Of a DNA stretch of 64,000 nucleotides, positions 12,297 through 22,068 are shown piece by piece. Both the position numbers and the translations under genes were made by a program. The notes below the pieces were generated by a model. The model was given only the letters and a program-made list of their open reading frames with translations, did not search any database and had not been told where the DNA came from. This stretch comes from Spirodela intermedia (Eukaryota > Streptophyta > Magnoliopsida > Alismatales > Araceae): NCBI GenBank assembly GCA_902729315.2, contig LR746271.1, forward strand, positions 3,990,001 through 4,054,000. The letters run 5' to 3'. Within the stretch, counting starts at the first letter, position 1; the number at the start of each line of letters is the position of its first letter.

Positions 12297-12679
12297 GTTG
12301 GCCCTTTCTTTGTACTCAGAACTTGGCTCGGGACTTTCCGGAAACTGTAAGGAGAAGGAAATTCGATTCAGATTCTTCCACTGAAAAAGATGAAAATAAG
12401 AACGAACGATTAAACAAACTGTTACAGACGGCTCGAGAAGAAAGAGCCGCAATCAAACGGAAGTCATCCCTAATACTTCAAGATCCTTACAAGATCCAAT
12501 CACCACCTCCATTCATGCCGAGAATTTCAAAAGGGAACATCAGCAATGCACGGAAGAACAGACAGAAATGGACATCAACAAAATACATAAGAAATTAGCA
12601 GGGTCCAATCCCCAGCATCCGTTCAAACAACTCAGTTGATTAATATCAATGCACTTAATACATTCAAAATAAGAGAAAG

Positions 12680-13304
12680 TTACGCAAAGTGCACGTTTGT
12701 TTTCATCAAATTACTGACTTGTAACATGTGGCTCAACCCGAATGCAGGGTAATACATCTGTACAGACTCGTAGGCCGCTAGGGCCCTCTCCGCAGCATCT
12801 ATCCTCGCGGCACCAAAGTTATATTCCGCTATACAGCTGTGACATTTGCAATAAGATTTGTCAAACAAGTTTCTAAAACAGCCACAAGTGCCTTTCAAAG
12901 AACTGGTGATGTCCCAACCTGTAGTATTCGACCTTCTTCTTATTGTAGAAATACTTGGTCTCCGTTGAGGTGGCCGAGGGGATGAAGTGGGAGTCGAGCA
13001 GTTTCAGGATTCTGTCACAGATGTTACTGATCTCAGCCCCAATCTTACTCTGGTACTCCTTGCATAAGTCAGCTTGAACCCAATCGCCACGGTCCTTTAC
13101 ACTAGAAGAGAGCATGAGCCAGGGATTTTCGCGACTACTGATGACATTCGTGTACGCCAAGAACAAAAGGTCTTCCTCCACCACAGTAAGCCCCTTCGAC
13201 CCCATCGTTTCCACCACCTTATTCATGAACTCCAGCATCTCCCCGTACTGCCGGGCCCGGACGGCCAGTTTAGCCATGCGTACATTCTTCTCCCTTGGAG
13301 ACAT
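12680..13304 (-). CDS. Truncated 14-3-3-like protein, copy B (possibly a pseudogene)
   Basis: Exon 13304-12919 and exon 12836-12680 join at GT-AG sites to a 180-codon frame. The intron falls at the DYxR|YLAEF position that I recall as an intron site in plant 14-3-3 genes. The product keeps the N-terminal dimerisation half ([36 protein letters not shown]) and part of the next helix (AAERALAAYESVQ), then ends in unrelated sequence. Family length is about 250-260 aa, so the C-terminal helices are missing. Lys49 reads T, Arg56 reads E, and the Arg127-Tyr128 pair reads S-C after splicing, so phosphoclient binding is unlikely. The open frame and intact splice sites make it less decayed than copy A. 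Expression is unknown. Confidence 0.6.
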
Positions 13305-13925
13305 TTTAGCACCTTCTTTATACTGAAAACTTCTCTCGAGAATCTGTATGGAGAAGGAAATTCGATTCAGATTATTTTGTGTGAGAGACGAAAAAAAGAA
13401 GGAACGATTAAACCAACGGGAGCTAATGGCTCGAGAAGAAAGAGCCGCAATAAAACGGAAGTCATCGCGAATATTTCAAAATCCTCGAAATATCCCAATC
13501 ACCTCCGTTCATGCCGAGAGAGAGTTTCAAAAGGGGAACCTCAGCAACGCAAGGAAGAACATACAGAAATGGACATCAACAGAACGCATCAAAGAACCAG
13601 CATACTCCAGAAAACCATTAAAACAAAGTAATGAACACACCATCAACGAATCGGAACAAGTCCACCGATTCAGAATTAGAAAAGCACGATCGATCAGAGA
13701 AGCAAACGGAGGGCAGGATCAAGATGAGAAACGAAGAGATTGAGAGAAAGAGACGGAACCTGGGAGAGGCCACAATTCCACACCCCAGAACTTCGAATCT
13801 CTGCGCTTCTGCTCTCTCTCCCCACCACCCCATCTGCTTCAAAAGGGCCGCGGGGCGGGAGAAGCCAACGGCGGAGGTCGTCAATTTTTCGCCAATCTTT
13901 CGGCGACACATGGAAGAAGACGGTT

Positions 13926-13934
13926 ACACGTGGC
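13926..13934. promoter_or_regulatory. G-box / ABRE-like element
   Basis: ACACGTGGC lies about 620 bp upstream of 14-3-3 copy B (minus strand) and about 1.1 kb upstream of the small plus-strand ORF at 15027. The motif match is exact for the ACGTGGC core; which gene it serves is not clear. Confidence 0.35.
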
Positions 13935-14711
13935 AGAACTCGCGCATAACCCGAGGCAGAAAGCGGAAAACGGGCGTGGAACGGTCCGCTCGGGCTCTGA
14001 AATGAGGCCCGAAGAGATTTCTAGATTGGGTGCTGCCAGAAGGCCCGTTTTCTTGGCCCATTTCCATGTGGCCCGGGCTTCTTTCCGGCCTTGACACAGT
14101 TAAAATCGAGGCCCGATTCGGAGCGGCGCGTTGAAAGATGGATTTAATACAAGGATTACCTAATTTCTAAACCTATTTCGATGACAGGAATAAATTTTAA
14201 AATTGGAGAATAATGACGTGTCTCACGAATAAACCGAACCGGGAATATCCGGTCGAGAATTAAACCGGCGGGCGACGACAGTGTGGCACGGGAAAGAGAA
14301 GAGGGGTGGTCTCCTTTCTCTTACTATTTGAGCTTTCCAATCACGTAATGCATGGAAAACTCTCACGAGACTCCAGCCAAAGGCACCCTCTTTCTCTCTC
14401 TAACGCGCCCCTTCTCTCTCTCTCTCTCTCACTCACTCCCGGCTCACTGTTTTGTGGGTGGTCTCTCTCTCTCTCATCTCCTCTACAAATATCAGTCCCG
14501 GAAGGAGGTGGGCAATGTGCCACTATCTCTCATCTCCTCCAAAATACCAGCTCAGGCGGAAGAAGTATACGCTCTCTTTCCCTCTCTCTCTCTCTCTCTC
14601 TCTCATTCTCTATATATATATACACATATGTCACAGGTGGAAGAGGAAGCCAATGCTGTCTCCCTCATCTCCCCTTCAGATACCTAACTGGGGAGGAAAA
14701 GGAGGCTCATC

Positions 14712-14714
<3 letters not shown>

Positions 14715-14770
<56 letters not shown>
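14715..14770. repeat. (CT)n microsatellite
   Basis: About 28 uninterrupted CT units inside a broader pyrimidine-rich region (14390-14950), upstream of the small ORF at 15027. TATATATATA at about 14611-14620 lies in the same region. Confidence 0.95.
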
Positions 14771-14778
<8 letters not shown>

Positions 14779-15026
14779 CCCCTGTGTCTGTATCATTCTC
14801 CTCTGTCACTCTCTTACTCCGATTTCGTGTCTCTATGTCTCTGCCCCTCTCCCTATCACTCTCTACGTAAATCTCTTTAGCGCTTGCTCCTTCTCTCCCT
14901 CCTCCAAGAACTCACCCCCTGTCTCTCTCCTCTCTCTCTCTCTCTCTGTAGCTAAGATTAAGATTACGTGTGTTTACTATTTCTGCGGTTTTTCTGTTCT
15001 CGGTTAGATCCCCGGGATTGAGTCGG

Positions 15027-15257
15027 ATGTTTCCTCTTCTGGTGATAGTGAAGGCCCTTCTTCCCGTCGGGCCCCTCCTCATCGCGGCGGCGCTGCTGCT
15101 CCTCACCGGCGTCGGGGCGGCGGAGCTCCGGCAGCTCGAGCGGCGGGTCGACGACCTCGCCGCAGACGTGGCACGCTTCCTCTTCGACCCGTTTCCTGTC
15201 AACGGTCGGACAGAGGGCACTCCGCCGTTGACCTTCGATGTAAAGGACCACGGATAA
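15027..15257 (+). CDS. Small predicted membrane protein, 76 aa
   Basis: The ATG at 15027 opens a 76-aa GC-rich frame. Residues ~3-30 form a hydrophobic segment (FPLLVIVKALLPVGPLLIAA onward) suited to a membrane anchor or signal peptide, followed by a charged amphipathic helix (ELRQLERRVDDLAADVARFL) and a short polar tail. The codon-position GC bias resembles the formin exons. A CT-rich leader with a TATATATA run lies upstream. I do not recognise a family. The opposite-strand Arg/Ser-rich frames are shadows. Confidence 0.5.
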   Translation: MFPLLVIVKALLPVGPLLIAAALLLLTGVGAAELRQLERRVDDLAADVARFLFDPFPVNGRTEGTPPLTFDVKDHG

Positions 15258-15812
15258 CAGGGTGGGTCTTCTCCCGCTGTCGACCCGCCTGCCGGTGCAA
15301 CCGAAGATTTTTAAAAATGGATGTTCCGTAAATTATCCACCTTTTGCCTAATTGGACCCATCAGTCATCAACAACTAACCACTTGACGTAAATTTTCTCA
15401 TGAGAAAAGAGTGATTGTTTAAACAAATTATGTTATTTCCAATGTTTGACGTGCTATTTAATATGATTTTGGGGTTTATTCATAAAGCTGGAAAATGTTG
15501 CATATAAGCTTTAATATGCCAAGGTAATGTATCTTCATGGCCATGCAAGTGTTTGGGCTGGCATGATTTCTTCTTCCGAAATCTACGTCATCTTATTGAC
15601 ATTTAATACACTTGAAAGAGAAGAAAACATTATGGTATGCTTGTAAAACATTAAGACATAGTGTGGCCCGGCCCAAACTCACACGGGCCGATTTTGCCGG
15701 TCCTGGGCCTCGGAATAAACCCAAAAAGGAAATCATCACCGCCCAGAATAATCTTCTATTGGGGAAGAATCTATCATATCAACCGCTGGATAGGGAGCGT
15801 AATCACATCTCC

Positions 15813-15839
<27 letters not shown>

Positions 15840-15843
<4 letters not shown>

Positions 15844-16490
15844 CTGGATTGATGCAAATAGACGAACTGGCCAGACATTTGGGCTTGACTTAAGCTTCGT
15901 ATGAGTCTGGTCCATATCCTAGGCTTCTAGGAGTCTCTCTTTCCCTCTCTCCTAGACAGGTGCACATATACGACTAGGCCAGATATTTGTGCTTGTTTCG
16001 ACCCAGGCTTCATATGACTCTCTTTCTCTCTCTCTCTGTCTCTCCCCCCTTCCTCCCTCTCTATCTCTCTCCTAGATTGGTGCACATAGACGGCTTGGTC
16101 AGACATTTGGGCTTGTTTGACCCAGGCTTCATATGAGTCTCTGTCTCTCTGTCTGCCTGTCTGTCTCTCTCTCGCCCCTTCCTCCCTCTCCATCTCTCCT
16201 ATATTGGTGCACATAAACGGCTTGGTCAGACATTTGGGCTTGTTTGACCCAGGCTTCATATAAGTCTAACCGATATCCCATGCTTCATATGACTCTCTCT
16301 CTCTCTCTCCCCCTTCCTCCCTCTCTATCTCTCTCCTAGATTGATGCACATAGACGGCTTGGTCGGACATTTGGGCTTGTTTGACCCAGGCTTCATATGA
16401 CTCTTCCCTCTCTGTGTCCCTCTCTCTCTCTCCTAGATAGACGCACATAGAGGGCTAGGCCAGATATTTTAGGCTTGACCCAGGATTCAT
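15840..16490. repeat. Minisatellite, about six ~100-140-bp units
   Basis: Each unit has a (CT)n spacer, then CTCCTAGATTGGTGCACATA (or close), then GACGGCTTGGTCAGACATTT, then GGGCTTGTTTGACCCAGGCT, ending TTCATATGA. Units begin near 15840, 15946, 16070, 16197, 16335 and 16430. The first and last are the most diverged. Minus-strand frames across it encode a repeated peptide with YEAWVKQAQMSDQAVYVHQS, but there is no other sign of coding. Confidence 0.85.
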
Positions 16491-16499
16491 ATGAGTCTG

Positions 16500-18552
16500 G
16501 GTCCATTAGAATCTCGATGACCACTGCCGATCTTGCTCGCAGTCTACAGTACCTGATCCGGTTCGAGAAGGATGATCAAACCCACATGATACTCCATTCG
16601 GATCTACCAGTTTACCTTGTTTCAGGAATGCGTGTATAAGAAGATGAGGAGAGAGAAAAAAGATAACCTGATGACAGATTGTTGGAGGTCTGCTTGCCCT
16701 ACACGTTTCATCCAGTCGTCGCCCGTGCGAAGAAGGCCACCGACTGCCTGCGGTTAGTGTTTAGTGGGGTACTTGGAGACCTGGTTTTCGCCTTCTACGG
16801 AGGCCCTGTCCGATCCACGGTCTCTCGTGACCGCCACGCTAAGGCAACGCCATCTGTGGTCCTCTCCCTCTCTTTCTGTCTCACTCTCTTCCTCTCTCTC
16901 CAGTTATTGGTCTCTGTATATTTCCTCCTCGGTTTCATCTCCCTGGTCCCCCTCTCTAGCTCTCATTTTACCCCCTTCTCTCTCTCTCTCTCTCTCTAGT
17001 TCTTTGTCCCTTTCTCTATAGTTTTCTCGTCCTCTCTAGCTCTCTACCTTTCCCTCTCTTTCGAGTCCTGTCTCTTTCTCCTTGGTTTTTTCTCCTTCTC
17101 TTGTTCTCCGTCTCTCACTAGGACACCCTACCTTCCCCCGCTCTCTACTCTCTCCGATCATTCACCAGTCATTAAATATAGCGTATGCAAATTCCATGCT
17201 TTACAGGGTATTTGAAATAAATAGCCTTCCAATAAACGTGAATTAACTACAAAAATGGTTCCGCCGATACTTATATAATTACATACCTGATATATTATCC
17301 CGAGAGAGAGAGAGCGAGAGGAAGAGAGAGATGAGGGGGAGGACAATCACTCTGTCCGAGTCACCAGGAGTCCGCCTCCCTTTCCCTTGAGGCGCAGTCG
17401 CCTCCGCAGGAAACCCATCACGGGACAGAGGGAGACGGAGAGACGGGGAGAGAGAGAGAGAGAGAGAGATTGACAGGATCTAGCTGTCCCCAACCTCAGG
17501 AAGAGGTTAAGACGGGGGATAAAGAGAGCCCCCTGCGGTGTTCCCTTCTGCGTTCTGTCTCGGGCTTTCGTAAGGCCCGCCCCATAACGGAGCATATTCT
17601 CTTTCCACGTCTCTCTCTCTCTCTCTCTCTCTCTCTTCTATTGGCCTGCCTTTTCTCCGACGGAATGCAGTCCGGCCTTGCTTGGCAAACTCGGGCCGAC
17701 CCGGGCTGACCCGGCCTGTTGACTTACCCCAGGGAATAGTTTACATGAAGCAGCGTTGACCTTTCCTTTTATCAGCTTCCTCAAGAACAAGACGAAATAT
17801 CATTCATAGTTTTTGAAAATAAACCGGTTAGAAAACTGAATAGGATTAGTTGTAAGTTCCGTTAATAAATAACCACTAAAATATGAATTACCCCGGTTTT
17901 TATAACTGATTCCTCGGAGTGTCAACGGGCCATTAGCTTACATCCATGTCAACCTCTAGAATATAGTCTAAGATTCCATGTCTATGGCTCCTACAGTCCT
18001 CTCTCTTTCTCTCTCTCTCTCTCTCGCTCTAGACTAGTGCCGGTCGAGGGCCGGCATTGACTTATCAGGAAGAGGAGCGGGCTGGGCTTAGAGTGGCCTC
18101 CTCCGGGGCAGCCCGTTCACCCTCTTGACTGTATGTTAGGAAGAATATAAAGAGTCTGAGTTAATAAGTCAAAAACAGTGGAGTTCACTGTGAGGTACGG
18201 AAAAAGTCAGGCCACGCAGTAGAAAGACGAGGGTAGATTGGAAAACATCATTTTTGTCTTTTTCCTGATCGAATAAGCCAGCGAGTTGCAGAGGGGGACC
18301 TTGAAGAAGGAGCCATGGCGAGGACGAAGGGGGCCTACAGCTGCTGAGGGAGGAAGGAGGATGAAAGGGCAAGAGTGTGGCCGCCATTACTGCCTGACCT
18401 GCTCTGGCAGAGCCTTCCTTGGAGTGGCATTTAAGGCATCATGGCTGCCTCTCTTCTTCTTCTCCTCCGCTGCTAGCGAGAGAGAGAGAGAGAGAGAGGG
18501 AGAGAGAGCAGCCGGTTAGCTAGGGCCTCTCTCAAGCCCTTCTCTCTCTGAC

Positions 18553-18599
<47 letters not shown>

Positions 18600-18640
18600 C
18601 CTGAGAGGTTGGCTGGTGCTGTAATGGGGGCCTGAGAGCA
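16500..18640. other. Gene-free, CT/GA-rich upstream region of the formin gene
   Basis: Pyrimidine-rich runs (16860-17150, 17610-17636, 18000-18025), purine runs (17300-17335, 17440-17469, 18478-18507) and a (CT)n at 18558-18598 just before the formin ATG. No supportable gene. Confidence 0.6.
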
Positions 18641-18647
18641 AGGGAAG

Positions 18648-19488
18648 ATGGGTTCAGCTCACAAGGCTCTCCGTTTCATCGTCTTCCTTGCTACCGCCTT
18701 CTTCGTCTTCTGCTCTCGCCCCGTGGATGGTGCCGGATTCCATGCCGGAAAGACGATGGCCGTGGCCGTGTCTGGAGAGGACAATGCCGATGGCAGCGCT
18801 GTGCTGGAGAAGTTCAGACTGCTACTGGGCTTGAGGACCACTGGGGGCTACCCTATGAGGAGGGGATCTGCTCCATCTCTGTCTCCGTCTCCGTCTCCGG
18901 CGCCGGCACCGATTTGGGCAGTGCAGCGGCCGTTCTTGGGGTTCTCAACCTCTCCCTTGCCCCGTCCCAGCCGTCTCCCGCCGCTCCGGGAGGAGGAGCT
19001 CCGCCATGGAAGCTCCTCCGCGGCCAAGCTCCTCCGTGTGGTCGTCGCCGTCGCAGCCTCCGCCTTGGCGGCGCTCGCCATCGCCGCCTGTGCGGCCCTT
19101 CTTCTGCTCCGCCACCGTAGCAAGGGCCGAGCGCTCCCCAAGAGGACGAACCTCTGCAACTCCATGGAGAAGGTGAGCTTCGACCCGGCCACGCAGAGCT
19201 TCTACCTCGACGTCTTCGAGGGGGGGAGTCCTCCTCGGGCGACCGGCGTAGCAGAGGAGCATTTTTCCGGCAGCCCTGGAAAGGACGACGATGACGGCGG
19301 CGACTCAGATTCCTTCCACTCCATCTCCCCCCATTCTCCCCTTTCGCCATCGCCGTCGTCATCTCCGCCACGGGCGGTGACGCCAGCCCTCCCACAGACG
19401 CCGCCTCGAGCTCCGCCACCGCCTCCCGCCGCCGTTTCGCCGTCCCTTTCGAGCAAAAGAAACCCTCCGCCACCGCCACCGCCACCAC

Positions 19489-19522
<34 letters not shown>

Positions 19523-21371
19523 TCCATCGTCGAAGAAGGTGGCGCTGCCGCTGCCACCGCCATCCTCCGCCGCAGTGGGGAAGGACGGCTCCCCCTTGCC
19601 GAAGCTGAAGCCGCTGCATTGGGACAAGGTCCGCGCCGCCTCCGACCGGTCCATGGTGTGGGACAAGATCCGATCGAGCTCCTTCGAGTAAGATCCTCCT
19701 CTTCCTCCTCCTCCTTCTCCGGCGCCGCCGTTGACCGGGAGCTCGGAGTTGCAGGCTGGACGAGGAGACCATCGGCTCGCTTTTCAGCTACAACTTGCAG
19801 AGCTCGGGGAGGAGCGAGGAGGGCGCACCAGGGAAGCCGACCTCCTCCCCTGGGAAGCGCCTGCTCGAGCCCAAAAGGCTGCAGAACCTCACCATCCTCT
19901 TGAAGGCGGTCAACGCCACGTCAGATCAGGTCCGCCGCGCCCTGACGCAAGGTCAGCTACTACCCTAATTTAGCATCCGATTTCAACTTCTGAGCTCATT
20001 CCGGTTGTCAAAGCTCGTTAAGCGTTTATTTTATAAAAAACGCTTGCACAAGCTCATTGGGCACAATAAAGTTATGGGTTTTTCGAAGACCCGATGAAAT
20101 TATGATTTGCAAAGAATATGAAGCCGTCTTTTGTTGTATCCGATTAATTCTGCTTTATAAGACATGACCTTAATTATAAATTTGGCGCGAAAATACAAAA
20201 TGCATTTTTTCCGATTATCGTGGAATCTTGAGATCTTCGAAATGGAAAAGAGAATTTATGTCAAATAATAATAAAAAAAAACTGATCGTCGAAGAAATCT
20301 GTGACTCAATCTAGCTGTTTCTTGTTCCTGGTTGAGCAGGCTCTGGGTTGAGCGTGCAGCAGATGGAAGCTCTGGCGAATATGGCGCCGACGGAAGAAGA
20401 ACAGGAGAAGCTGTTACGGTTTGAGGGGAACGCCAACGGGGAGCTCGACCCGGCCGAGAGGTTCCTCAGGGAGGTCCTCTCCGTCCCTTTCTCCTTCTCC
20501 AGGATTCAGGTTATGCTGTTCAGGGAGAGCTTCGAGGACGAAGCATCGTTTCTCAGAGACTCCTACGAAACCCTGGAGGTGAGGATACGAGATCCGCCAT
20601 TGGAGTTATTCTGAAGCTTTCTCCGTCTTTATCGCTGACTCTGCGGGGGTAATTCAGGAAGCTTGCAGGGAGCTGAGATCCAGCAGGCTGTTCATGAGGC
20701 TGCTCGAAGCGGTGTTGAAGACGGGGAATCGGATGAATGTGGGGACGATAAGGGGCGGCGCGAGGGCATTCAAGCTCAACGCCCTGCTGAAGCTCGCTCA
20801 CGTGAAGGGCACCGACGGGAAGACCACGCTTCTTCACTTCGTCGTCCAGGAGATCGTCCGGTCGGAAGGGGGCGGCGGCGCCGCCGCTGGTGGCTCGCCG
20901 GCGACGGAGAAGGAGGACGATTGCAGAGCAACGGGGCTGGACCTTGTCTCCGGGCTCAGCGCGGAGCTCCACCACGTGAAGAAGACGGCCGGAATGGACA
21001 TGCAAGTCCTGGCCAGCTCCGGTGCCAACCTCGCCGCCATGCTGGAAGAGTTGCAGAGGCTGCTGGGGCGTTGCCGGAGCACCGATGCGATGGGAGAGGG
21101 CTTCGTGGACTCCATGAGCTCCTTCTCTTCACAGGCCGAAGGGGTCCTCAGGGAGCTCAAGGAAGAAGAAGGGCGAGTCCTGGGGCTGGCCAGGGACATC
21201 ACCGAGTATTTCCATGGCGATGTGGGCAAAGAGGAGGCGAACCCGCTGGGGATTTTTGTGATCGTCAGGGACTTCCTCGACATGTTAGATCGAGTCTGCA
21301 AGGAGCTGAGGATCTCCGGGTCGACACATTACAGCCCCACCCGGGCTTCTCCATCCCTTTCTTGTAGGTGA
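18648..21371 (+). CDS. FH: Class I formin-like protein (complete, 4 exons, 729 aa)
   Basis: Formins nucleate and elongate actin filaments; class I plant formins do this from the plasma membrane or endomembranes. Exons: 18648-19687, 19755-19951, 20340-20578, 20658-21371, all GT-AG. Residues 1-29 are a signal peptide ([21 protein letters not shown]). Residues ~130-154 are a membrane helix ([20 protein letters not shown]), followed by a basic stretch. An FH1 region around residues 240-310 includes about 21 consecutive prolines. FH2 starts near 316 with [12 protein letters not shown] and continues with [20 protein letters not shown], then [20 protein letters not shown] and [19 protein letters not shown]. 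The signal peptide-Pro-TM-FH1-FH2 order is diagnostic of class I. The ATG is preceded by a (CT)n leader. Long frames on the opposite strand are shadows of its GC-rich codons. Confidence 0.95.
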
Positions 21372-22068
21372 CGGAGGAGGAAGATGACGATCCCTTGGAC
21401 TGACTCTAGGGTTTCGGATGGGAGTGTTCCCTAAATTGAGTGAGATCTTTTTCTTGTAGATGCCCTTAATCTCTAAGTTTGGCAAGTCTTGGTCTGACGT
21501 CATGTTCATCTAGGCCAGGCCCAGGTTTCACTGCGATCCAATCAATGGGGCTTAGGAGTTCAGAAGGCATAGTTCCTTCCCAGCTTTGCAATACCAGTCT
21601 TGGGCAGCCGATGTGAAAATTATACACGAAGAAAATTATTTTCATGACCATCTAACGCATCATATATATTCATTTTTTCGTATATATTATCTCTCTTATA
21701 GATTCAATGCTGAGGAGACTCACAATGATCTCTCTTAGTTGAAAGTAAGGCCGACGCAAGTTCCAGTGCAGCTCATGCTGCGTATTCGACTGGTGATCTA
21801 CAAGAGCCTATAATTCACTCTTTTTACTACTTTTAGAATTATAATTCTGTGGAAAATTAATCATAAGTCTTAGAGAGGGTTGAGCCAAGAAGGTTTATTT
21901 CGATTGAAATTCAGCTATGACGTTTGTAAAACTGTATAGTTCAGGATATGTAATCCATTCCACAAACTGGATACATCAACTTAATACCTCAGCAGTCTTG
22001 ATAATCCTGCTCGTACCTATACAGTCGGAGTTCAACAGGAGAGGAAAATAGAAGCATGGGGTCCAAGG
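21372..22068. other. Intergenic between convergent formin and IST1-like genes
   Basis: About 0.7 kb of AT-rich sequence holding both 3' ends. No gene seen. Confidence 0.6.

Larger units (their letters stand above)
11680..13640. repeat. Tandem segmental duplication carrying the two 14-3-3 copies
   Basis: About 11680-12620 and 12690-13640 are direct copies, period ~1,008 bp. Besides the coding part, the upstream flanks match closely (for example GGAGAAGGAAATTCGATTCA at both copies, and the CTCGAGAAGAAAGAGCCGCAAT stretch), so whole gene segments were duplicated. Confidence 0.85.

Noticed and set aside
14306-15007. 233-codon plus-strand ORF
   Set aside because: Mostly Ser-Leu repeats from the (CT)n tract.
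15927-16448. Minus-strand ORFs with a repeated YEAWVKQAQMSDQAV peptide
   Set aside because: Created by the minisatellite and (GA)n spacers. Frames change between units, and there is no start context or homology.
15840-16490. Regular repeat-spacer pattern resembling a CRISPR array
   Set aside because: Units are long, spacers are CT microsatellite, and this is a plant nuclear genome. It is a minisatellite.
18853-19563. 236-codon minus-strand ORF over the formin first exon
   Set aside because: Ala/Arg/Gly-rich reverse reading of GC-biased codons. The plus strand encodes an unmistakable formin.
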